Positions 54,799 through 63,141 of a stretch of 64,000 bases of DNA are shown piece after piece. The stretch lies in contig NZ_CP088014.1 in NCBI RefSeq assembly GCF_021044685.1, positions 2,280,001-2,344,000 on the forward strand, written 5' to 3'. The stretch's first letter is position 1; each line of letters starts with the position of its first letter. This DNA comes from Bradyrhizobium daqingense. GTDB taxonomy: Bacteria; Pseudomonadota; Alphaproteobacteria; Rhizobiales; Xanthobacteraceae. The position numbers and the translations under genes were made by a program. The notes under the pieces are model-generated. The model worked only from the letters and a program-made list of their open reading frames with translations. It did not search any database and was not told the origin of the DNA.

Positions 54799-55572
54799 AT
54801 GTCCATCTCGGGCAAGGTCGATCCGGTGGTGCGTCCCATCGCGGCGACCGACATCGCCGAGGCGCTGGTCGAGGGTCTGCGCGATTTCCAGGCGCTGCCG
54901 CTCTACGGCCTCTGCTTCGGCGCGCTCTATGCCGCCGGCGGCATCGCCATCATGCTCTGCCTCACCGCTTTCGGCATGGTCTACCTCGTCTATCCCCTGG
55001 CCGCCGGTTTCGCCCTGATCGGGCCCTTCGTCGCGATCGGTCTTTATGAGGTCAGCCGCCGCCGCGAGCGCGGCGAGCCCGTGTCCTTCGGCGCGATCTG
55101 GTCAGCGGTGCGCTCGCGCAGCGAGATCGGCTGGATGGCGTTCGTGACGCTGTTCGTGTTCGTGGTCTGGATGTACCAGGTGCGCCTCCTGATCGCGCTG
55201 CTGCTCGGCCTCAGTGCCTCGTTCTCGAGCTTGCAGGAATTCATGACGGTGGTGCTGACCACCAATGAGGGCCTATTGTTCCTCGGCATCGGCAACGCGG
55301 TCGGCGCCGTGCTGTCGCTGATCCTGTTCTCGCTGACCGTGGTCTCGTTTCCGCTGCTGCTCGACCGCGACGTCGATTTCGTCACGGCCACGGTGACGAG
55401 CGTGCGTGCGGTGGTGACAAGCCCGCTGCCGATGATCGGCTGGGCCGCAGTGATCGTGATGCTGCTGATCGTCTCGGCGCTGCCTTACTTTCTCGGACTG
55501 GTCGTGACGCTGCCGGTGCTGGGGCATGCGACCTGGCATCTCTATCGGCGGCTGGTGGTGCCGGTCCCCTAG
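54799..55572 (+). CDS. DUF2189 membrane protein
   Basis: A 257-aa inner-membrane protein with about six helices: LPLYGLCFGALYAAGGIAIM, MVYLVYPLAAGFALIGPFVA, IGLYEVSRRRERGEPVSFGA (the family signature), MAFVTLFVFVVWMYQVRLLI, VLSLILFSLTVVSFPLLLDR and AAVIVMLLIVSALPYFLGLV. DUF2189 proteins often sit near cytochrome c oxidase genes, but none is here. Function unknown. The ATG at 54799 follows GAGGGAGGG. Confidence 0.85.
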   Translation: MSISGKVDPVVRPIAATDIAEALVEGLRDFQALPLYGLCFGALYAAGGIAIMLCLTAFGMVYLVYPLAAGFALIGPFVAIGLYEVSRRRERGEPVSFGAIWSAVRSRSEIGWMAFVTLFVFVVWMYQVRLLIALLLGLSASFSSLQEFMTVVLTTNEGLLFLGIGNAVGAVLSLILFSLTVVSFPLLLDRDVDFVTATVTSVRAVVTSPLPMIGWAAVIVMLLIVSALPYFLGLVVTLPVLGHATWHLYRRLVVPVP

Positions 55573-55596
55573 TCGTCCTGGCGAAAGCCAGCGCCC

Positions 55597-55688
55597 GTAG
55601 GGTGGGCAAAGCGAAGCGTGCCCACCGTGTCTGTTGCTGTGCATGGGGTGTGGTGGGCACGGCGCAAGTGCGCCTTTGCCCACCCTAC
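55597..55688. repeat. Intergenic palindrome, GTAGGGTGGGCAAAG family
   Basis: GTAGGGTGGGCAAAGCGAAG with GTGCCCACC at the left; GGTGGGCACGGCGC and CTTTGCCCACCCTAC at the right. It lies between convergent genes, as do the copies at 7123 and 47513. Confidence 0.88.
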
Positions 55689-55721
55689 GGTACTGGTCCC
55701 GGACCACGGCTGAGGCGTTGC

Positions 55722-56234
55722 CTACGGCACCTTGATCCCCATCGCCTTCAGCGCATCGAGCATCCGCTGCGGCGGGCCCACCTTGACGACCAGCGGCTGG
55801 CCTGTCTCGAGTAGGCTCTTGAGGCTGGACAGGATTGCCGGCCAGCCGGAGCGTCCGCCGGCAAGGATATCGTCGCTGAGCGGGCGGTCATGGCCTTCGC
55901 TCATGGTGAGCCGCACCGCGTCGCCAACCTGTTCGATCTCGTAGGTGACGAGCGTCGGTCCCAGCTTCTCGATCAGCGCGGGCCAGTTGACGTTGAACGT
56001 GACCGCGAGCTTTCGCGGCGGGTCGTAGGCGAGAACCTCGCCGCTGATGTGAACCGCGCCGTCCGGCGTGCGCACGGTGAAGGCCCCGCCGAGCCGCGGC
56101 TCGACCTCGACGGCATTGCCGAAGAAATATTGCCGGCTGAATTCCGCCGAGGTCAGCGCCTGCCATACCTTCTCCGGCGTGGAGGCGATGTAGATGGTGT
56201 AGACGGTCAGCGGCTTGAATTGGTCGATGGTCAT
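55722..56234 (-). CDS. SRPBCC-domain (AHSA1-like) protein
   Basis: A 170-aa helix-grip protein: KPLTVYTIYIASTPEKVWQA, LTSAEFSRQYFFGNAVEVEP, GGAFTVRTPDGAVHISGEVL, DPPRKLAVTFNVNW and VRLTMSEGHD. SRPBCC proteins bind hydrophobic ligands. A C-terminal part (GGRSGWPAILSSLKSLLETG) completes the fold. The gene begins ATGA, overlapping the stop of a 26-codon remnant that itself overlaps the ArsR gene, so all three are read as one coupled operon. Confidence 0.88.
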   Translation of the reverse strand: MTIDQFKPLTVYTIYIASTPEKVWQALTSAEFSRQYFFGNAVEVEPRLGGAFTVRTPDGAVHISGEVLAYDPPRKLAVTFNVNWPALIEKLGPTLVTYEIEQVGDAVRLTMSEGHDRPLSDDILAGGRSGWPAILSSLKSLLETGQPLVVKVGPPQRMLDALKAMGIKVP

Positions 56235-56311
56235 CGCACAAATCCTTCGATGCCGAGCGCAGCCTGTTTGGTCTCGATATAGCTCACGTAGATGAACTCC
56301 GGCTTACTCAT
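56231..56311 (-). pseudogene. 26-codon remnant of a second SRPBCC gene
   Basis: It translates as MSKPEFIYVSYIETKQAALG, then IEGFVR and stop. The first 14 residues match the usual SRPBCC opening (K-P-x-F-x-Y-V-x-Y-I-x-T; compare VYTIYIAST in the next gene). The rest is unrelated and soon ends. Its start overlaps the ArsR stop and its stop overlaps the SRPBCC start. It looks like the stub of a deleted tandem SRPBCC gene kept as a coupling peptide. Confidence 0.6.
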
Positions 56312-56618
56312 CGCGCTTCTCCAACTGACGTTTCAGCTCGCTGAGCGCAGCGAGCTTGCCGCGCTCGAATTTCTTGATCCACCGTTCGCCGATCTGATGG
56401 ATCGGCACGGGGTTGAGATAGTGCAGCTTCTCGCGGCCATGCCTGATGGCGGTGACGAGGTTGGCTTCTTCGAGAATGACAAGGTGCTTGGTCACGGCCT
56501 GGCGCGTCATCGCCAGGCCGTCGCAGAGCTCGTTCAGGGGCTGGCCGTTCCTGGCGTGAAGCCTGTCGAGCAGCGACCGTCGCGACGCATCGGCGAGCGC
56601 TTTGAAGACCTCATCCAT
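56304..56618 (-). CDS. ArsR-family transcriptional regulator
   Basis: A 104-aa winged helix: MDEVFKALADASRRSLLDRL, HARNGQPLNELCDGLAMTRQ, AVTKHLVILEEANLVTAIRH and GREKLHYLNPVPIHQIGERW. This is the ArsR subgroup that travels with SRPBCC/AHSA1 genes; its members usually lack metal-binding cysteines, and the single Cys here (ELCDGL) fits that. The ATG at 56618 is preferred to an upstream start at 56636. It is the first gene of the overlapping cassette. Confidence 0.9.
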   Translation of the reverse strand: MDEVFKALADASRRSLLDRLHARNGQPLNELCDGLAMTRQAVTKHLVILEEANLVTAIRHGREKLHYLNPVPIHQIGERWIKKFERGKLAALSELKRQLEKRDE

Positions 56619-56746
56619 GGCGGTGAGAATAGGCAACCAAATAGTTGCATGTCAAGCGTGGCTTGAGAAATCTTGTTTTGGTCGTGCGCAATCAGCCGTG
56701 TTAGCGTTCAGGCTCAGCCAACGCAGATTGGTTTCGGGAGGACTTC

Positions 56747-58195
56747 ATGCTTCGTTGCGTCCTGACTGCTGCCTGCCTCGTCTTTCTTGCCGGCAGCACG
56801 GCCGTTCACGCCCAGAAGCAGCAGGTGATCGGCGCGGCGCCGGAAGCGTCCAACATGAAGCTCATTGGCATGAACGACCTTCAGGGACGCAGCGCCTATC
56901 AGCCGACCATCCATCACCAGGGCGATCGCTGGATCGCCTATATCGGCCATCACGGCGGTACCGACGACGTGCCCGCGCCCGTCAATCCGATGACGGGCAT
57001 GGCCGAGCCGAACGGCACCTCCATCGTCGACGTCACCGAACCCGCGCGTCCCAAATATCTGCGGCACCTGCCGGGGCAGGAGGGCAAATACGAATCCGGC
57101 GGCGCACAGATGGTGCGGGTCTGCGACGGCAGGACGCTGCCGAAGGGCGATCCGAATGCCGTCTACATGCTGCGGACCTTCGGCGGCGAGGCGCACGAGA
57201 TCTGGAACGTCACGGATCCCGCCAGCCCCGTGCTCCTCACCCGCATCGGCGGCTTGAAGGACACGCACAAGAGCTGGTGGGAGTGCGACACCGGCATCGC
57301 CTTCCTCGTCTCGGGCGCACCGAACTGGCGCACGCGGCGCATGACGCAAGTCTATGATCTCTCCGATCCCGCACGTCCGCAGAAGATTCGCGATTTCGGC
57401 CTGCCAGGACAGGAGCCCGGTTCGACCGGCGCGGTGCCGACCGAGCTGCACGGGCCGATCTCGACCGGGCCGGACGGCAACCGTGTCTATTTCGGCTACG
57501 GCACCAACAAAGGCGGCATCCTGCAGATCGTCGACCGCGAGAAGCTCTTGAGCGGGCCGAAGGAGCCGACGCCGGACAATCTGCGCTATCCCCAGATTGC
57601 GCGCATGCCGATGTCCGCCTTCAATGGAGCGCACACGACGTTCCCGATGCTCGACATGCCCATCGCGGAATTTTCCGAGGACAAGGACGGCAAGACCCGC
57701 GACATCGTCATGATCGTGAACGAAGCGATCCTGAACGAATGCGGCGAAGCGCGGCAGATGGTCTGGTTCGCCGACGTGACCACCGAGACGCGTCCGATGA
57801 TGATCTCGAGCTACACCGTGCCGGAGGCGAGCGGGCAGTTCTGCCAGCGCGGCGGCCGCTTCGGCGCGCATTCCTCCAATGAGAGCATGGCGCCGATCTA
57901 TTACAAGAAGATGGCCTTCATCGCCTTCTTCAATGCCGGCGTGCGCGCGCTCGACATCCGCGATCCCTATCACCCCAAGGAGGTCGGCTATTTCATTCCG
58001 TCGATCACCGCTGCGACCGACAAGCGCTGCATTCCGATCGAAGGCGGCGAGCGCTGCAAGGTCGTGATCCAGACCAACAATGTCGAGACCGACGACCGCG
58101 GCTACATCTACGTCGTCGATCGTGCCAACACCGGCCTGCATGTTCTCGAGCTGACGGGACCGGCGCGCGGGGTCGCCGGCCTGCCGAAGAACTGA
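56747..58195 (+). CDS. Periplasmic LVIVD-repeat protein
   Basis: A 482-aa protein. The signal peptide (VLTAACLVFLAGSTAVHA) is cleaved near residue 22. The mature part is a beta-propeller-like series of LVIVD-type units with 'VDVTEPARPKYLRHL', 'WNVTDPASPVLLTRI', 'YDLSDPARPQKIRDF' and 'LDIRDPYHPKEVGYF'. Conserved His residues occur in IGHHGGTDD and TELHGPI. These repeats are found in surface and periplasmic proteins with unknown ligands. The ATG at 56747 lies after GGGAGGACTTC. The gene is divergent from the arsR-SRPBCC cassette with 128 bp between. Confidence 0.8.
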   Translation: MLRCVLTAACLVFLAGSTAVHAQKQQVIGAAPEASNMKLIGMNDLQGRSAYQPTIHHQGDRWIAYIGHHGGTDDVPAPVNPMTGMAEPNGTSIVDVTEPARPKYLRHLPGQEGKYESGGAQMVRVCDGRTLPKGDPNAVYMLRTFGGEAHEIWNVTDPASPVLLTRIGGLKDTHKSWWECDTGIAFLVSGAPNWRTRRMTQVYDLSDPARPQKIRDFGLPGQEPGSTGAVPTELHGPISTGPDGNRVYFGYGTNKGGILQIVDREKLLSGPKEPTPDNLRYPQIARMPMSAFNGAHTTFPMLDMPIAEFSEDKDGKTRDIVMIVNEAILNECGEARQMVWFADVTTETRPMMISSYTVPEASGQFCQRGGRFGAHSSNESMAPIYYKKMAFIAFFNAGVRALDIRDPYHPKEVGYFIPSITAATDKRCIPIEGGERCKVVIQTNNVETDDRGYIYVVDRANTGLHVLELTGPARGVAGLPKN

Positions 58196-58301
58196 CGATG
58201 CGCTGCGCGGTCGAACCCGGCGAGATGCGCGGCCATAGCGGCGCTGGACGGGCAATGAGCGTCATGCATTAATGCGCACAAACCGCAGCTGAGTCCTCCC
58301 C

Positions 58302-58922
58302 ATGATGTCCATGCAAGCCTATCTCGCCTTCGTCGCCGCCTGCATTGCGCTGGCGCTGCTTCCGGGGCCGATCGTCACCCTCGTCATCGCCAACGGCCTG
58401 CGCCACGGCACCCGCGCAGCCCTCATCAACGTTGCCGGCGCGCAAGCAGGCCTTGCCATCGTCATCGGCATCGTCGCGGTCGGCCTGACCTCGCTGATGG
58501 CGACTATGGGCTACTGGTTCGACTGGGTGCGCTTTGCCGGCGCTGCTTACCTGATCTGGCTCGGCATCAGGCTGGTCTGGGCGCCGGTCGAGGGCGTCGA
58601 TGTCGACGCACCGCCTCCGCCGCCGCGCGGCGGCTTCTTCCTGCAGGGCTTTCTGGTGCTGCTGTCGAACCCGAAGGTGCTGGTCTTCTTCGGCGCCTTC
58701 ATTCCGCAATTCATGGACATGAACCAGCCGCACTTTCCGCAAGTCGCGCTGCTGGGTGCCACCTTCATGGTCACAGCCGTCGTGACGGATGCGCTCTACG
58801 CCATCGCCGCCGGCCGCGCCCGAAAATTCTTCTCGGCGCGCCGCACGCGCATGATGTCCCGCATCTCCGGTGGCTTCATGATCGGCGGCGGCATCTGGCT
58901 GGCCCTGACCCGGGCGAAGTGA
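58302..58922 (+). CDS. LysE/RhtB-family amino acid exporter
   Basis: A 206-aa membrane protein with six helices: YLAFVAACIALALLPGPIVT (the PGP motif is diagnostic), LINVAGAQAGLAIVIGIVAV, VRFAGAAYLIWLGIRLVW, GGFFLQGFLVLLSNPKVLVF, VALLGATFMVTAVVTDALYA and ISGGFMIGGGIWLAL. The family exports amino acids or their lactones. It is convergent with the N-formylglutamate amidohydrolase, 3 bp apart. Confidence 0.88.
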   Translation: MMSMQAYLAFVAACIALALLPGPIVTLVIANGLRHGTRAALINVAGAQAGLAIVIGIVAVGLTSLMATMGYWFDWVRFAGAAYLIWLGIRLVWAPVEGVDVDAPPPPPRGGFFLQGFLVLLSNPKVLVFFGAFIPQFMDMNQPHFPQVALLGATFMVTAVVTDALYAIAAGRARKFFSARRTRMMSRISGGFMIGGGIWLALTRAK

Positions 58923-58925
58923 CGG

Positions 58926-59729
58926 TTACAGCAGCAGCTGCGCCTTCAGCTCCACCTCGATCTCGGCAAGGATCCGCGCCAGCCGCTCGGCCCATTGCTG
59001 CTGGCCGGACTGGTCGGCGATGAGATCCTGGCGGATCTCGATGCCGGTGTTGACGAGGCCGCGCGCCTCGCCGTGCACGGGGATGGTGTAGTCGGTGAGG
59101 TCGCTCACCGCATAGGGCTCGTTGTCGCCGACGACGAGATCGCTTTCGCTCCGAAGATGTTTGAGCAGCAGCTGCGGCAGCACGGTGTCGCGGTTGTACA
59201 GCGCGCCGATGTGCCAGGGCCGCGCCACCCCGGCATAGACCGGCGTGAAGCTGTGCAGCGACACCAGCACGGTCGGCCGCTCGTCGCGTAGGCGGCGGCT
59301 GATCGCGGCGTCGATGCGATCGTGATAAGGCGCGAAGATCTCGCGCCGCCGCGCCTCGCGCTCGCTCGCCGAGATTCCTTCGTTGCGCGGGATCGCGGTG
59401 GCTTCGGAGATGACCGGGATCGAGCTCACCGCGGCGGGCGGGCGGTTGCAGTCGATCACCAGCCGCGAATAGCGCTGCGCGATCAGATGCGCGTCGAGCA
59501 GCTTTGCGAGCCGCTCGGCGACGCCGGCGATGCCGATGTCCCAGGCGATATGCCTGACCAGCTCGCTTTCGGCGACGCCGAGGTCCCCGAGCGCGCGCGG
59601 CAGCGCCCGTCCATAATGGTCCGACGTGAGCAGGAAAGGCGATTGGCCGCCGACGCTGACCTCATGGACCGGATGAACCTCGTCCGCGCCGAGCAGTTGT
59701 GAGAGCGCGTCAGTTGCGTCGAAATCCAT
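58926..59729 (-). CDS. N-formylglutamate amidohydrolase family protein
   Basis: A 267-aa protein: PFLLTSDHYGRALPRALGDL, HIAWDIGIAGVAERLAKLLD, RYSRLVIDCNRPPAAVSSIP, PTVLVSLHSFTPVYAG, VVGDNEPYAVSDLTDYTIPV and GARGLVNTGIEIRQDLI-type ends (here GEARGLVNTGIEIRQDLI). The His/Asp/Glu set of the zinc-dependent FGase family is present. Such enzymes release glutamate from N-formylglutamate in histidine breakdown, but no hut genes are adjacent, so the true substrate is open. Confidence 0.85.
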   Translation of the reverse strand: MDFDATDALSQLLGADEVHPVHEVSVGGQSPFLLTSDHYGRALPRALGDLGVAESELVRHIAWDIGIAGVAERLAKLLDAHLIAQRYSRLVIDCNRPPAAVSSIPVISEATAIPRNEGISASEREARRREIFAPYHDRIDAAISRRLRDERPTVLVSLHSFTPVYAGVARPWHIGALYNRDTVLPQLLLKHLRSESDLVVGDNEPYAVSDLTDYTIPVHGEARGLVNTGIEIRQDLIADQSGQQQWAERLARILAEIEVELKAQLLL

Positions 59730-59851
59730 GCGCGGTTGCCTGTCGAAGCAGCATTGTGGGCCTGATCTATCAGGCTATAGAGCATGCGACTTCAAAGCAC
59801 TACTTGCGAAGACGGCTTGAATGAGCGCCCGGTCGCGGGATAACAAGTCCC

Positions 59852-60250
59852 ATGATCACCGACCGTCTCTTCGTCTACGGCACCCTGATGCGCGGCTTCG
59901 ACCATCCGATGGCGCGGCTGCTCGCGTCTCATGCGGATTTCCTGGGCGAGGCGAGCTGCCGCGGCCGGCTGTTCCTCATCAAGCATTATCCGGGACTGCT
60001 GCTGTCGGACGCGCCGTCCGAGATCGTGCACGGCGAGCTGTTTCACATGCGCCTGGCCGACGAATTGCTGCGCGAGCTCGACATGTATGAGGCCTGCGGC
60101 GAGGGTTTTCCGGAGCCGACCGAATATCTGCGCCGGCTGATCGACGTGACACTGGCGGACGGGACCGTCGGCAAGGCCTGGACCTACATCTACAACTGGC
60201 CGGTCACCGATCTGCCGATCATCGAGTCCGGCCGCTTCCTGGAGCATTAA
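59852..60250 (+). CDS. Gamma-glutamylcyclotransferase (AIG2/GGCT-like)
   Basis: A 132-aa protein. LFVYGTLMRGFDHPMARLL carries the substrate loop YGTLMRG. GRLFLIKHYPGLLLSD and VHGELFHM follow, and LRELDMYEACGEGFPEPTEY has the catalytic Glu in YEAC. The C-terminus is AWTYIYNWPVTDLP. The family cyclises gamma-glutamyl amines to 5-oxoproline. It is convergent with the Cld-family gene; their stop codons overlap in TTAA. Confidence 0.88.
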   Translation: MITDRLFVYGTLMRGFDHPMARLLASHADFLGEASCRGRLFLIKHYPGLLLSDAPSEIVHGELFHMRLADELLRELDMYEACGEGFPEPTEYLRRLIDVTLADGTVGKAWTYIYNWPVTDLPIIESGRFLEH

Positions 60251-60810
60251 GCCGACAGCACTTCCTTCACCACGCGCACGTCGACCTCGCGCTCGACGTA
60301 AGTCCACTCCTCGGACCGCCGCAGCATCGCCACCAGTTCCTCGAACAGCGAGGCATGCGCAGGCGAGAATTCGAACCAGGTCAGGAAGTCGAAGGGGCCG
60401 CCGAGGTCGCGGCAATGGTAGAGCTGCCGCGCGATCGCGGGCAGATAGCGCAGGCTGCTGGCGATGTGATGCGATCTGTCCTCGAAGATCTTGCGGCGCT
60501 CTTCCTGCGTCAGCTCCCACCAGGCCGGCGACTTGCGGATCGGGATCAGCGCCGCGGAGGTTGCCTCGAGCCGGCCGAGGCCGGCCTGCACGGCGACGAG
60601 CTGCTGCTTCTCGGGCCGCTCGGTGTAACGCAGGCTGCTCGCAACGCCGACCAGCCGCCACGCATTGCGCGAGGGTACCAGCGGCAACGAGACGGCCTCG
60701 CTGTCGGTCACCGACAGCGCCGGCACGAAGGGCAGGGACTCGCCCGTCACGGGCGAAAGCGAGGTCACCCGCCAGCCCCCGCTGTGGCCGCCTCGAAAGG
60801 TCCTGAACAT
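60247..60810 (-). CDS. Chlorite dismutase-family (short, clade 2) protein
   Basis: A 187-aa protein with the short Cld-fold length. It starts MFRTFRGGHSGGWRV, then WWELTQEERRKIFEDRSHHI and LRYLPAIARQLYHCRDLG, in which the His of QLYH fits the proximal heme ligand, and DFLTWFEFSPAHASLFEELV. True chlorite dismutases need a distal Arg, which I could not place with confidence, so chlorite breakdown is not assured; a heme-binding or peroxidase-like role is possible. The ATG at 60810 gives this length; the open frame upstream runs antisense to dnaG. Confidence 0.72.
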   Translation of the reverse strand: MFRTFRGGHSGGWRVTSLSPVTGESLPFVPALSVTDSEAVSLPLVPSRNAWRLVGVASSLRYTERPEKQQLVAVQAGLGRLEATSAALIPIRKSPAWWELTQEERRKIFEDRSHHIASSLRYLPAIARQLYHCRDLGGPFDFLTWFEFSPAHASLFEELVAMLRRSEEWTYVEREVDVRVVKEVLSA

Positions 60811-60851
60811 GGGCGTATGGAAGCGTGGAACCGGGCGCGGTTCAAGTGGCT

Positions 60852-60931
60852 CGTCATTCCGGGGCGATGCGCAGCATCGAACCCGGAATCTCGAGATTCC
60901 GGGTTCGCCCTGTGGGCGCCCCGGAATGACG
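60852..60931. repeat. Intergenic palindrome, CGTCATTCCGGG family
   Basis: CGTCATTCCGGGGCGATGCG, a central AATCTCGAGATT, and GGGCGCCCCGGAATGACG. It lies between the divergent Cld-family and dnaG genes. Confidence 0.88.
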
Positions 60932-61044
60932 GGAGCTGCGGCCTGTGAACAGCGCGCATAATCCCGACAAACCTGACTTTTAGGCCCGTCGTCCCTATAT
61001 CCCTGATCCTTCGCCCGACTCAAACGCTCGGCTAAACTCACCTC

Positions 61045-63063
61045 ATGCGCTTCACGCCCCAGTTCCTCGACGAGCTTCGTGCCCGGCTTTCGGTCTCCGA
61101 GGTCGTGGGCAAGCGCGTCAAGCTGAAGAAGGCCGGGCGGGAGTGGAAGGGGCTGTCCCCGTTCCAGCAGGAGAAGACGCCGTCCTTCTACGTCAACGAC
61201 CAGAAGGGCTTTTACCACGACTTCTCCTCCGGCAAGCATGGCGACATCATCACCTTCGTGATGGAGACCGACGGTGTGCCGTTCGCGGAGGCCGTGGAGC
61301 GGCTCGCCAACATGGCGGGCCTGCCGCTGCCGGCGGTGACGCCGGATGCGGCGCGGCACGAGCAGCGCCGCCGCACCCTGCATGACGTCATGGATCTCGC
61401 TGCGAAGTTTTTCGCGGAGACACTGGCCTCGCGGCTCGGCGCCAAAGCGCGCGGCTACCTCGCCGACCGCGCCATCTCGCCGGCGACGCAATTGCAATTC
61501 CGCCTCGGCTATGCCCCACCCGATCGCTTCGCGCTGAAGGAGCATCTCGGCAAGCTCGGCATCTCTGTCGAGGACATGGTCGAGACCGGCCTGTTGATCG
61601 GCGGCGACGACATCCCCGTGCCCTATGACCGCTTCCGCGATCGCGTGATGTTTCCGATCACGGATTTGCGCGGCCGCGTCATCGCCTTCGGCGGCCGCGC
61701 GCTGGAGAAGGACGTCCCGGCCAAATATCTGAACTCGCCGGAGACGCCGCTCTTCCACAAGGGCGACAATCTCTACAACCACCAGACCGCGCGCGCCGCA
61801 TCCCACAACGGCGCGCCGCTGATCGTGGTCGAAGGCTATGTCGACGTCATCGCCATGGTCACCGCGGGCTTTGCGGGCAGCGTCGCGCCGCTCGGCACCG
61901 CGCTCACCGAGAGCCAGCTCGCGTTGCTCTGGAAGATGGCGGACGAGCCGATCCTCTGCTTCGACGGCGACCGCGCCGGTCAGAAGGCGGCGTATCGCGC
62001 CGCCGACCTCGCGCTGCCCTTCCTCGCACCGGGCAAGAGCCTGCGCTTCGCGCTGCTGCCGGAGGGGCAGGACCCCGACGATCTCGTCCGCTCCGGCGGG
62101 CGCGGCGCGATCGAGGAGGTGATCGGAGCTGCACGTCCGCTCGCCGACATGATCTGGTCGCGCGAGCTCGAAGGCGGCAATTTCGCCACGCCCGAGCGCC
62201 GTGCCGCGCTTGAGGCGCGCATCAAGGAGCTGTCCAACGGCATCCGCGACGAGGTGGTGCGGCGCTATTATCGCGACGATTTCGCCGATCGGCTGCAGCG
62301 CGCGTTCGCTCCCGAGGGCGGGCGCGGCTTTGGCGGCCGGGGCAATTTCCGCCAGGGTGGCGGTCGCCCCTTCCAGCCGCGGGGCGGGATGGGCGCGAAT
62401 CGATTCGGCGGCCAAGGTTTTGGCGGCGGCTTTGGCGGAGGCCGCCGCGGCGCCCCCGGTTCCATCCCGCTGCCATCCGGCCCCTATCAGGCCGCCAGTC
62501 CGCAGCTGGCGGCCAGCCCGATCATGCGGGGCCAGCGCAGCGCCATCTCCCGCCGGGAGGCCCTGATCCTGCAAAGCCTGATCAACCACCCCTGGCTGTT
62601 GCATGAGCACCTCGAGGAGGTTGCCGCCCTGGAGCTGGCCCACCCCGAGGCGCATAAGCTCCGGGCCGGCATCATCGCCGCCTTCGCCAACGACCACCAC
62701 CACTCGCCCGACCCCGGCGAGCAGGCCGAGAAGATGCGCAGCGATCTTGAGAAGAGTGGATTTTCACAAGTTCTTCAAAGGGTTGAGGGCGGCATCACGA
62801 CCGCGGCGGTGTGGGGCGCCCGCGAGGGCGCGGCAAGGGATGACGTTCTCGCCACCTGGCATCAGCTGGTTGCCTTGCATCGGCAATGGCATTCACTACT
62901 TAGAGAGCTGAAAGACGCCGAGCTGGCCTTGGGGGAGGACCCCAGCGAGGCCAATTTGGCATGGCTGCGTGACGTCAAGGCTCGGATAGGCGAAGTCGAC
63001 GGTACCGAGGCCCTCATCGAGGGTTTTGGCGAGCTGTCGGGCCGGCTCCAGAAGAGCGTGTGA
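61045..63063 (+). CDS. dnaG: DNA primase without zinc ligands and with a Gly/Arg-rich linker
   Basis: A 672-aa primase that makes RNA primers for replication. The N-terminal CHC2 domain keeps its shape (VKLKKAGREWKGLSPFQQEK, TPSFYVNDQKGFYHDFSSGK) but the four zinc ligands of E. coli DnaG (C40, H43, C61, C64) are S38, Q41, D59 and S62 here. The TOPRIM core is intact: LIVVEGYVDVIAM with the catalytic Glu, and ILCFDGDRAGQKAA with DxD. After about residue 424 comes a 50-residue Gly/Arg/Phe-rich low-complexity linker (GGRGFGGRGNFRQGGGR, later GGFGGGRRG), then the DnaB-binding C-terminal helices. The gene is followed by rpoD, the usual macromolecular-synthesis pairing. Confidence 0.96.
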   Translation: MRFTPQFLDELRARLSVSEVVGKRVKLKKAGREWKGLSPFQQEKTPSFYVNDQKGFYHDFSSGKHGDIITFVMETDGVPFAEAVERLANMAGLPLPAVTPDAARHEQRRRTLHDVMDLAAKFFAETLASRLGAKARGYLADRAISPATQLQFRLGYAPPDRFALKEHLGKLGISVEDMVETGLLIGGDDIPVPYDRFRDRVMFPITDLRGRVIAFGGRALEKDVPAKYLNSPETPLFHKGDNLYNHQTARAASHNGAPLIVVEGYVDVIAMVTAGFAGSVAPLGTALTESQLALLWKMADEPILCFDGDRAGQKAAYRAADLALPFLAPGKSLRFALLPEGQDPDDLVRSGGRGAIEEVIGAARPLADMIWSRELEGGNFATPERRAALEARIKELSNGIRDEVVRRYYRDDFADRLQRAFAPEGGRGFGGRGNFRQGGGRPFQPRGGMGANRFGGQGFGGGFGGGRRGAPGSIPLPSGPYQAASPQLAASPIMRGQRSAISRREALILQSLINHPWLLHEHLEEVAALELAHPEAHKLRAGIIAAFANDHHHSPDPGEQAEKMRSDLEKSGFSQVLQRVEGGITTAAVWGAREGAARDDVLATWHQLVALHRQWHSLLRELKDAELALGEDPSEANLAWLRDVKARIGEVDGTEALIEGFGELSGRLQKSV

Positions 63064-63141
63064 TGAAAGAATCATGCGGACGGCCGGGGCCGGAACCGCT
63101 AAAAGACTCGCCAAATCTTGGGTTTGGCGGCAAAAACAGGG
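63064..63141. other. dnaG-rpoD spacer, left part
   Basis: CGCCAAA-N7-TTTGGCG at 63109-63129 is a 7-bp perfect hairpin without a T run, possibly the end or a pause site of dnaG. The remaining 376-bp spacer up to 63439 has the CtrA-type site described next and no credible gene. Confidence 0.4.

Noticed and set aside
60811..62703. Long extension of the Cld-family frame antisense to dnaG
   Set aside because: Only the part up to 60810 has Cld-like sequence; the rest mirrors dnaG.
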